From contig DHYP01000028.1 in the NCBI GenBank assembly GCA_002414145.1, positions 95,956 to 103,546 of the forward strand: a stretch of 7,591 nt of DNA, read 5' to 3'. Made by a program: the position numbers and the translations under genes. Below the pieces are notes generated by a model. That model was not told the origin of the DNA and made no database searches. It saw only the letters and a program-made list of their open reading frames with translations. Within the stretch, counting starts at the first letter, position 1. Each line of letters begins with the position of its first letter. This DNA comes from Methylophilaceae bacterium UBA5127 (GTDB lineage: Bacteria > Pseudomonadota > Gammaproteobacteria > Burkholderiales > Methylophilaceae). Positions 1 to 5,406 of the stretch are shown here, piece after piece.

Positions 1-1
1 C

Positions 2-952
2 GATTTATTTAGAACACGCTTAACGCATAGTATCGAAGTTGCACAACTCGCACGTGGAATTGCCCGTACATTACACTTGCATGAAGACTTAACGGAAGCC
101 ATTGCCTTAGCGCATGATCTGGGGCACACGCCATTTGGCCACGCGGGGCAAGACGCACTCAATGAATGCATGCGTGAACATGGTGGTTTTGAGCATAACT
201 TACAATCTCTGCGCGTAGTCGATAAGCTGGAAAAGCGTTATGCTGAATTCGATGGGCTGAATCTGACCTTTGAATTGCGTGAAGGTATTTTAAAACATTG
301 CTCTATCAAAAATGCGCTTGAGCTAGGAGACGTTGGTGAGCGATTTGTCAATAAGCAAAGCCCCAGTTTAGAAGCGCAAGTGACTAATTTTGCAGATGAA
401 ATTGCCTATAACAATCATGATGTAGATGATGGTTTGCGCTCGCAACTGATCAGTATTGAGCAATTGCAAGGAATCACATTGTTTGCAGAAAATATGGCAA
501 TAGCAAAAAGAACCTATGGTAATTTGGAAGATAAGCGACTCATTCACGAGACTGTACGCCGCATGATCAATGTGCTGGTAGTGGATTTATGTGATACCAG
601 CGCAAAAAAAATTGCGCAATTAAATCCCAAGAACCTACAAGAAATTAGGCAAGCGCCCTATTTAATTGGTTTTAGTCAGGCAACCAAAGAAAAAAACTTA
701 GAGCTAAAACAATTCTTACGCGAAAATCTTTACCATCATTACAAAGTCAATCGCATGAGCGCCAAGGCGCAACGCATCATTCGTGAATTGTTTCAAGCTT
801 TTATGCAGGATATTACAATCATGCCCTTAGAGCACCAGATTGCGGCAAAGCAAGAAGGTGCAAGGGCGGTGGCAGATTACATTGCTGGCATGACTGATCG
901 TTTTGCCATACGTGAACATCGAAGATTATTTGCAGTTGAAGAGTATTTATAA
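2..952 (+). CDS. dgt: dGTP triphosphohydrolase, 3' part (5' end outside window)
   Basis: HD-domain enzyme that hydrolyses dGTP (and often other dNTPs) to deoxynucleoside and triphosphate, acting in the cytoplasm on the dNTP pool. The frame is open from base 2, so the gene is cut by the window edge; 316 residues are visible. A TTG at 77 and the internal ATGs are not the start, because conserved family sequence lies upstream of them. Numbered from base 2, visible residues 4-15 carry the RTRLTHSIEVAQ block, 38-47 the HDLGHTPFGH metal-binding HD motif, 60-73 an HGGFEHNLQSLRVV block, and 132-143 DEIAYNNHDVDD with a further metal-ligand H/D pair. These match the bacterial dGTPase family, whose usual length of about 370-385 residues suggests some 60 N-terminal residues are missing. 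The gene ends with TAA and converges on the sulfotransferase gene 64 bp downstream. The family call is firm; the exact substrate range is not readable from sequence. Confidence 0.95.
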   Translation, partial: DLFRTRLTHSIEVAQLARGIARTLHLHEDLTEAIALAHDLGHTPFGHAGQDALNECMREHGGFEHNLQSLRVVDKLEKRYAEFDGLNLTFELREGILKHCSIKNALELGDVGERFVNKQSPSLEAQVTNFADEIAYNNHDVDDGLRSQLISIEQLQGITLFAENMAIAKRTYGNLEDKRLIHETVRRMINVLVVDLCDTSAKKIAQLNPKNLQEIRQAPYLIGFSQATKEKNLELKQFLRENLYHHYKVNRMSAKAQRIIRELFQAFMQDITIMPLEHQIAAKQEGARAVADYIAGMTDRFAIREHRRLFAVEEYL

Positions 953-967
953 CCCAGAGCAGGGTTA
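950..967. terminator. Small hairpin overlapping the dgt stop codon
   Basis: TAACCC (950-955) can pair with GGGTTA (962-967) around a 6-nt loop, and the left arm includes the dgt stop codon. An AT-rich stretch follows, but no clear T-run, so this is at best a weak terminator or 3'-end-protecting hairpin for dgt. Confidence 0.3.
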
Positions 968-978
968 ATTAAAGACCA

Positions 979-1010
979 GAGTTAAATCAAGGTCTAGCTT
1001 GAGTTAACTC
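979..1010. terminator. Candidate bidirectional terminator hairpin between dgt and the sulfotransferase gene
   Basis: Arms 979-991 and 998-1010 are inverted repeats: GAGTTAA pairs with TTAACTC and TCAAG with CTTGA, with one A/G mismatch (986/1003) and the 6-nt loop GTCTAG. It lies between two convergent stop codons, where a shared terminator is expected. Neither strand has a clear T-run after the stem, so it is not a textbook Rho-independent terminator. The structure is seen directly; the function is inferred from position. Confidence 0.5.
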
Positions 1011-1016
1011 GCTGGC

Positions 1017-3023
1017 TTAGTCTTTTAGCGCCTCAATTAGCGGTCCTAAAAACTCCTCATAATGTTTCCAGCGTTGCACAGAAGTTTTATAGATGGGCTG
1101 TCTTACTTGCCAATGTGATGCCGTTTTGACGGCACGCTCCAGCTTGTGTGGAGCTAAGCAAGCATCATCCCATTCCAAGCCGATATGATCGATCAGCTTT
1201 CTAGACCAATACTCAGGGTCGGCGATGGTGTCTTCATAGTGAATATCCATAATTCGGCCAGGTAATACTGTATGCCAGTGGCGCATAATACGTTGGTATT
1301 GCTTATAGTGAAATCCTAAATTTTCCAGATTAAATGCATATGGGTGTCCGTTGGCATTAAAGTTCTGAAAGTAAATGGATAGGCAAGTATCTATCGGGTC
1401 GCGGATGGTATGGATGATTTTTACATTCGGAAACAGTAAAGCAATTAACCCTATGCGCATAAAGTTATGCGGCATTTTATCTGTGATATGTTTTGGGTTG
1501 TTATTTAAGCCAACCGTTTTGCGCAAAGCACGTTCATACAAACCTGCAATATCATGCGCAAGCCTTTCATCCATTTCACTTAGGCATTGCGGGTAGGGGG
1601 TATCTGTTTTGAGTCTTAGGGGGATCATTGCAGGTGCCCCCCCCCAGAAAATTACTTCTCCAGCACCTAATACCTGTGGATGGCTGGAGATGATTTGCTC
1701 AGTTAAGGTGGTGCCAGAGCGCGGCATACCTACGATAATCACAGGCAGATTGCTGTCAACCCCTAAATGACTGTGGGCGTTGAAAAAAGAGGGGTTAAAC
1801 ATGTCAATCAGATTAGAGACTTTAGTCTGGTCAATTTCTTTGTTGTAGCCCAGTGATTGATTAGTGAGTGTATTACCTAGCGCATAGTGTTTGAACGCTT
1901 CTTGGTAGTTATTATGATCGTTAAACACTTTACCAAGTGAAAAGTGTATAGACGACTTAATATTGTCTTCGAGATTCAAGCTAGTATTGTTTAACAAGCT
2001 TAATAAATTGTCTGCAATATTGTCTGATAGTGTGGATTTTTTAGCGCTTGATTGGAGTGTGTAACCAAGGTGAGAATTGGCATCAATCTTAATTAATGTA
2101 TTCGCAATTTCTTGTGCCTTTTCGGCGTCGCCACTCTCTATGTAGGCCTGTCCTAATGAAGTAAGCGTGGAGATATTGTCCTTATCCACCTGTAAAGCCA
2201 GATTCAAGTACTTTTCTGTGGACTCCGTATCGCCCATGCCCATGTAGGTGAGCCCGAGTTGACGTAATACCTTAAGATTCTGCGGTGCTAACGCCTCAGC
2301 ATGTTTAAAACATTCTAACGCTTCATCGTAAAAACGGTTTTTGAATAGGTACTCGCCGTATGTTAAAAAGGCATCGAGATAATTAGGCGCACTTTCACAA
2401 GTCTGGTGATAGAGTATCTCAGCTTCGGATACAAAAGTGGCGCGCTCCAATGTATTGGCATAGCATAATTTGTATATAGGTTGGTTGGGCGCGAGTTGCG
2501 TGGCCTTTTCCAAGAAGTTTAAAGCTTGCTCATGCTTTTCTAACTCGGTAAAAATAACGCCCAATATATGCAGTAGCCGCACATTGTTTTTGTCTAGGCT
2601 GTAGGCTTGTTCAAGATGGTCAATCGCGCGTTCGTAGTCTTTCATGCGATGATAGCAGACACCGCAATCAATCAATGACTCAATCCGTTTGGAATCAATC
2701 TTAATTGCCGCCTGATAATGGCTGAGTGCCTCATTGTAAAGTTGCTGTTCAAACAACACATTGGCTAGATTATGGTGTGTTTGGGCTAGATTAATATTTG
2801 TTTTTAATAATGTTTTGAGTTCCAGCGTCGCTTTTGCAAGTTGCTTGGTGCTCGTGTAAACAAAAGCTAAATAAGCGCGTGATTCGATATTGTTAGGGTT
2901 AATCTTCAGCGCATTTAAAAAATGCTGCTCAGCCAGCGTATAAGCGCCTAATTGCAGTGCGCGTTGCCCCTGTTGAAATTGTTGTGTGAGTGCATTACTT
3001 TGTTGTACGGAAAGAGGTTTCAT
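1017..3023 (-). CDS. TPR-repeat protein with C-terminal PAPS-dependent sulfotransferase domain
   Basis: A 668-residue two-part protein, probably transferring sulfuryl groups from PAPS to an unknown acceptor. Residues about 12-317 form nine tandem tetratricopeptide repeats in strict 34-residue register (repeats begin near 12, 46, 80, 114, 148, 182, 216, 250 and 284), with another TPR-like unit at about 356-389. TPRs usually bind protein partners. Residues about 427-640 are a sulfotransferase domain. PVIIVGMPRSGTT (427-439) is the 5'-phosphosulfate-binding loop, DKMPHN (515-520) is a conserved block, RDPIDTCLS (541-549) is the 3'-phosphate-binding motif, and a QVRQPIY block lies at 639-645. No signal peptide or membrane segment is seen, so it is probably cytoplasmic or membrane-associated. 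The ATG at 3023 is preceded by only a weak GAAG. Codons 460-463 contain nine consecutive G. The gene appears monocistronic and divergent from the porin. Domain assignment is firm; the acceptor (protein, glycan, lipid or small molecule) is unknown. Confidence 0.9.
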   Translation of the reverse strand: MKPLSVQQSNALTQQFQQGQRALQLGAYTLAEQHFLNALKINPNNIESRAYLAFVYTSTKQLAKATLELKTLLKTNINLAQTHHNLANVLFEQQLYNEALSHYQAAIKIDSKRIESLIDCGVCYHRMKDYERAIDHLEQAYSLDKNNVRLLHILGVIFTELEKHEQALNFLEKATQLAPNQPIYKLCYANTLERATFVSEAEILYHQTCESAPNYLDAFLTYGEYLFKNRFYDEALECFKHAEALAPQNLKVLRQLGLTYMGMGDTESTEKYLNLALQVDKDNISTLTSLGQAYIESGDAEKAQEIANTLIKIDANSHLGYTLQSSAKKSTLSDNIADNLLSLLNNTSLNLEDNIKSSIHFSLGKVFNDHNNYQEAFKHYALGNTLTNQSLGYNKEIDQTKVSNLIDMFNPSFFNAHSHLGVDSNLPVIIVGMPRSGTTLTEQIISSHPQVLGAGEVIFWGGAPAMIPLRLKTDTPYPQCLSEMDERLAHDIAGLYERALRKTVGLNNNPKHITDKMPHNFMRIGLIALLFPNVKIIHTIRDPIDTCLSIYFQNFNANGHPYAFNLENLGFHYKQYQRIMRHWHTVLPGRIMDIHYEDTIADPEYWSRKLIDHIGLEWDDACLAPHKLERAVKTASHWQVRQPIYKTSVQRWKHYEEFLGPLIEALKD
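1637..1645 (-). repeat. Homopolymer run of nine G (coding strand) in the sulfotransferase gene
   Basis: The plus strand shows nine C in a row, so the coding strand reads T(G)9CA, spanning the Trp460-Gly-Gly-Ala463 codons. The current length keeps the gene in frame. Eight G would give a TGA at codon 466, and ten G would give a TGA at codon 483. Both lie before the 3'-phosphate-binding motif at 541-549. Confidence 0.9.
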
Positions 3024-3122
3024 AGCTTCAAGCTTAAAGAATCGTGTGAATTGATGTTGGCGTGAGTTTACCTTAAATTAAGTAGAAAGTAAGGAGGTCA
3101 GTTAGGCGAGCGACAGGGTATT

Positions 3123-3140
3123 TGTTGCACAATTGCAACA
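3123..3140. repeat. Inverted repeat TGTTGCA-N4-TGCAACA
   Basis: The perfect 7-bp arms TGTTGCA (3123-3129) and TGCAACA (3134-3140) flank CAAT. It sits just downstream of the candidate minus-strand -10 box, around the predicted transcription start of the sulfotransferase gene. It could be a repressor operator or a small hairpin at the 5' end of that mRNA. The repeat is certain; the role is inferred. Confidence 0.6.
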
Positions 3141-3141
3141 T

Positions 3142-3171
3142 ATTATGAATAAAATGCCACAAATCTGTAAA
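3142..3171 (-). promoter_or_regulatory. Candidate sigma-70 promoter for the TPR-sulfotransferase gene
   Basis: Read on the minus strand, a TTTACA -35 box (3171-3166) and a CATAAT -10 box (3147-3142) are separated by 18 bp, each matching the consensus at five of six positions. The start would fall near 3135, giving a leader of about 110 nt to the ATG at 3023. This is a visual match only. Confidence 0.45.
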
Positions 3172-3246
3172 GTAGCTTGCCCGTAAATCCCATTGTTTGG
3201 CATACTACGCCTACCTTCTTAGTAAATGAATGTAAATTTGTTTATA

Positions 3247-3268
3247 AAGTAAGTTCGCGAACTTTCTT
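3247..3268. promoter_or_regulatory. Operator-like palindrome upstream of the porin gene
   Basis: AAGTTCGCGAACTT (3251-3264) is a perfect 14-bp palindrome centred on TTCGCGAA. After one mismatch (3250/3265) it extends by three more pairs on each side, to 22 bp. It ends about 97 bp before the porin ATG and just upstream of the -10-like boxes at 3283 and 3295, overlapping where a -35 region would lie. That position fits a transcription-factor site. No regulator can be named. Confidence 0.5.
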
Positions 3269-3282
3269 GTTTTTTAGCGATT

Positions 3283-3300
3283 TAAAATAAAAGCTATAAA
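3283..3300 (+). promoter_or_regulatory. Candidate -10 boxes for the porin promoter
   Basis: TAAAAT (3283-3288) and TATAAA (3295-3300) each match TATAAT at five of six positions and would give leaders of roughly 55-70 nt. No good TTGACA-like box lies at the right spacing, and TTGTTT at 3267-3272 is badly spaced for both. The promoter may therefore be activator-dependent, or a different element may be used. Confidence 0.35.
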
Positions 3301-3364
3301 GATGAGGGTGAAATTAAGTTGTAATCAAGTAATATTTTAAGCAACATTATTTTTGGAGATTCAA

Positions 3365-4633
3365 ATGAAAACTAAATTAAGTTTAGCAGTTGCATCAGCT
3401 CTAGTAGCTGCAGCTTCAAGCGCTAACGCTGGTATCACTATCCCAGCTGGCGATTGGACATTAGACATCGGTGGCGTGGTAAACGCATACTACACACACA
3501 CTAATGTTGATAAAGTACAACACACATTAGGTTACGGTGGTTTGTTCTATACTCAAGCAAACACTTTGGGTAAAGGCGCTGGTAAAAATGACGTTTCAAA
3601 CATTACAACTGGTTTGTTACCAAACTACTTATCAGTTTCTGGTAAAACACGTCAAAATGACTTAGATGTTGGTTTCACTATCAGCATCAACCCAGGTGCT
3701 TCAACAATAGGTGCTGGTTATCAAGGCCCGCAACAAGAAAACCGTCAAGCATTCTTAACATTCGGTGATGCTTCATGGGGTTCTATCAAATTGGGTAAAG
3801 ATTTAGGCATTTTCGCTTCTGACGCAATCTTGAACGACATGACATTGTTAGGCGTAGGTTCTGGTGCTGGTGGTTTAGCTGGCAACACGACAACTACAGG
3901 TCGTATTGGTACAGGTTTCATGTACGCTGACTGGAAATCACAAATCGCTTACACATCACCAAACTGGAGCGGTTTCAACTTTACAGCAGGTGTAACACAA
4001 GCTTGGAATGCGATTGCTGTAAGTAATAAAATCACAGCCACAGCAGGTGGGTCAACATTACCAACAGCTACATCAACACAGCGCGGTGGTTCTAACCCAG
4101 CTTTCGAAGCTAAAGCGAGCTACGCATGGGAAGGTGATTTCGCAGGTAAAGTGTGGGTTTCTGGTTTACATCAAAAAGTGGAATTTGCTACTACTAGCGA
4201 AGATGCTACTGCTTATGATATCGGTGCAACAGTTAACGTAGCTGGTTTCGGTTTAACTGGTTACTACTATGATGGCGAAGGTATCGGCCAAACAGTACAA
4301 TTAAACTTAGGTTTTGACGGTACTGGTAAAGCACGTGATTCAAAAGGTGGCTACATTCAAGCTACTTACACAATTCCTGGTGTTGGTACAAAAATCGGCG
4401 CGAGCTGGGGTGAGTCTATCTTAGAAGGTACATCTGCTGACCGTGCTGCTGTTGGCTTTGATGAGTTGAAAGATGAAATGTGGACAATCGGTGTTTACCA
4501 CCCATTGACCAAACATTTGAACTTAGTAGCTGAGTACTCAAATGTTAAATCTGAAGTATCTAGAACGATTGCTACTCTAGATCAAGAAAACGAAGCTGAC
4601 ACATTCTCAGTAGGCGCTATCTTATTCTTCTAG
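3365..4633 (+). CDS. Gram-negative outer-membrane porin
   Basis: A 422-residue precursor of a beta-barrel porin for passive diffusion of small solutes across the outer membrane. The ATG at 3365 is chosen because GGAG (3355-3358) precedes it at 6 nt. An in-frame TTG at 3353 would overlap this ribosome binding site and put extra residues before the signal peptide. Residues 1-22 are a Sec signal peptide: basic KTK, an Ala/Val/Leu core, and an A-N-A cleavage site before Gly23. The mature chain of about 400 residues is rich in Gly, Thr, Ser and aromatics, has no hydrophobic helix, and ends in Phe-Phe. A C-terminal aromatic residue is the usual BAM signal. Sequence style resembles the betaproteobacterial porin_4-type family seen in methylotrophs (from memory, not searched). 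It is a single gene with its own ribosome binding site and terminator, and its repetitive codon choice suggests high expression. Substrate selectivity is unknown. Confidence 0.88.
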   Translation: MKTKLSLAVASALVAAASSANAGITIPAGDWTLDIGGVVNAYYTHTNVDKVQHTLGYGGLFYTQANTLGKGAGKNDVSNITTGLLPNYLSVSGKTRQNDLDVGFTISINPGASTIGAGYQGPQQENRQAFLTFGDASWGSIKLGKDLGIFASDAILNDMTLLGVGSGAGGLAGNTTTTGRIGTGFMYADWKSQIAYTSPNWSGFNFTAGVTQAWNAIAVSNKITATAGGSTLPTATSTQRGGSNPAFEAKASYAWEGDFAGKVWVSGLHQKVEFATTSEDATAYDIGATVNVAGFGLTGYYYDGEGIGQTVQLNLGFDGTGKARDSKGGYIQATYTIPGVGTKIGASWGESILEGTSADRAAVGFDELKDEMWTIGVYHPLTKHLNLVAEYSNVKSEVSRTIATLDQENEADTFSVGAILFF

Positions 4634-4640
4634 TTTAATG

Positions 4641-4653
4641 CAGGCCTCGCCTG
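4641..4653 (+). terminator. Short hairpin after the porin stop codon
   Basis: CAGGC (4641-4645) pairs with GCCTG (4649-4653) around CTC, followed by TTT. It is GC-rich but short, and the T-run is minimal. It may act in tandem with the stronger terminator 20 bp downstream. Confidence 0.3.
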
Positions 4654-4674
4654 TTTAAATTAAAAGCAATAATT

Positions 4675-4705
4675 AAAAACGGCAACCTAGGTTGCCGTTT
4701 TTTTT
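4675..4705 (+). terminator. Rho-independent terminator of the porin gene
   Basis: Bases 4675-4702 form a perfect 28-bp palindrome. AAAAACGGCAACCT is followed directly by its complement, and the right side continues into eight T (4698-4705). In RNA this gives a strong ACGGCAACC/GGTTGCCGT stem with a tight loop near CUAG and a U-tract. The A-run on the left makes it potentially bidirectional. It separates the porin from cysC. Confidence 0.9.
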
Positions 4706-4779
4706 CGGGGTGCCGTTTTATTATTGAAAAATATCAGTATTTGCCATAAGCTGGCTTATTTTATGCGTTGTAGGGCAAT

Positions 4780-5385
4780 ATGAACAACTTAGTAAAGTAT
4801 CAAAGTTTAGTGATTCAGCACGACAGGCAACAACAAGCAGGGCATCAAAGTTTTGTCATCTGGTTTACAGGATTATCTGGCGCGGGTAAATCTACACTGG
4901 CGCATGCCGTTGAAAAAGCTTTGTATGATAATGGCTGCAGGACATTTGTGTTTGATGGTGATAACGTCCGACACGGACTATGTGCAGACTTAGGGTTTTC
5001 CGCAGAAGACAGGCAGGAGAATATCCGCCGTATTGGTGAAATGAGTAAATTGTTTATAGAGGCAGGGGTGATTGCTATTACAGCATTTATTTCACCTTAT
5101 CGCGCTGACCGCGCGCGCGCGCGTAGTTTGGTCGGTGACAATGCATTTATAGAGATTTACTGTAATGCAAGCTTGGATGTCTGCGAACAGCGTGATGTAA
5201 AAGGCCTGTATAAAAAGGCGAGAGCAGGTGCAATTCCAAATTTCACAGGTATTTCGTCTCCCTATGAGCCACCTTTGAATCCAGACCTTGAGATAGATAC
5301 AGGCAACGCTTCCTTGGATGCGTGTGTCAATAAAGTGCTTGCCTACCTAAGTGAGCGTGGGTTGATTCCTACCAAAATCATTTAG
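4780..5385 (+). CDS. cysC: Adenylylsulfate (APS) kinase
   Basis: Phosphorylates adenosine 5'-phosphosulfate with ATP to form PAPS, the second step of sulfate activation, in the cytoplasm. At 201 residues it has the usual length of a stand-alone CysC. Visible motifs are the Walker A loop GLSGAGKST (31-39), FDGDNVRHGL (58-67), the IRR block (82-84), FISPYRADR (103-111) with the phosphorylatable serine at 105, and KGLYKKARAGAIPNFTGI (141-158), the family's APS-binding lid region. The ATG at 4780 has an AGGG (4772-4775) 4 nt upstream. No cysD, cysN, cysH or other sulfate-assimilation gene adjoins it. It follows the porin terminator, so it probably has its own promoter in 4706-4779, though no strong one is visible. 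A (CG)7 run lies at codons 110-115. Function is firm. PAPS may serve sulfate reduction or sulfotransferases such as the one at 1017-3023. Confidence 0.95.
   Translation: MNNLVKYQSLVIQHDRQQQAGHQSFVIWFTGLSGAGKSTLAHAVEKALYDNGCRTFVFDGDNVRHGLCADLGFSAEDRQENIRRIGEMSKLFIEAGVIAITAFISPYRADRARARSLVGDNAFIEIYCNASLDVCEQRDVKGLYKKARAGAIPNFTGISSPYEPPLNPDLEIDTGNASLDACVNKVLAYLSERGLIPTKII
5110..5123 (+). repeat. (CG)7 dinucleotide repeat inside cysC
   Basis: Fourteen bases of alternating C and G encode the Arg-Ala-Arg-Ala-Arg stretch after FISPYRAD. Loss of one CG unit gives an immediate TAG, and gain of one gives a TAG nine codons later. It stands out against the AT-leaning surroundings. Confidence 0.9.
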
Positions 5386-5406
5386 GCAGGAATAGTCATA
5401 ATAACC

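Larger units (their letters stand above)
3024..3364. promoter_or_regulatory. Divergent regulatory region between sulfotransferase and porin genes
   Basis: This 341-bp AT-rich non-coding region has no convincing gene. From left to right it holds the leader of the sulfotransferase gene, an orphan AAGGAGGT at 3091-3098, an inverted repeat at 3123-3140, a candidate minus-strand promoter at 3142-3171, GTAAAT copies at 3183, 3222 and 3232, a palindrome at 3247-3268, -10-like boxes TAAAAT (3283-3288) and TATAAA (3295-3300), and the porin ribosome binding site at 3355-3358. The short ATG frames at 3145 (13 codons) and 3302 (12 codons) lack good ribosome binding sites. Confidence 0.75.

Noticed and set aside
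1375..1596. Plus-strand open frame inside the sulfotransferase gene
   Set aside because: It is antisense to a well-conserved domain-coding frame, with no family resemblance or ribosome binding site.
3091..3098. A strong Shine-Dalgarno match AAGGAGGT on the plus strand
   Set aside because: No start codon follows at a usable distance; the first ATG is at 3145, 46 bp away, and opens only 13 codons.
3125..3137. TTGCAC...TTGCA resembling a sigma-54 -24/-12 promoter
   Set aside because: The spacing between the two elements is only 2 bp, where 5 is needed, and the -24 element lacks GG.
3198..3210. TGGCAT...GC resembling a sigma-54 promoter upstream of the porin
   Set aside because: The GG-to-GC spacing is two bases too short and TTGC is absent.
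3302..3340. A 12-codon upstream reading frame in the porin leader
   Set aside because: There is no ribosome binding site and no attenuator-like amino-acid run; frames this short are common by chance.
3353..3364. TTG start giving a four-residue longer porin
   Set aside because: It would overlap the GGAG ribosome binding site of the ATG at 3365, and the signal peptide starts properly at that ATG.
4724..4750. TTGAAA...CATAAG as a cysC promoter
   Set aside because: The spacer is only 15 bp and the -10 box matches at four of six; too weak to call.
5386..5406. Terminator between the convergent cysC and ntrC genes
   Set aside because: Only a 5-bp GAATA/TATTC pairing with a long loop could be found, extending into ntrC.
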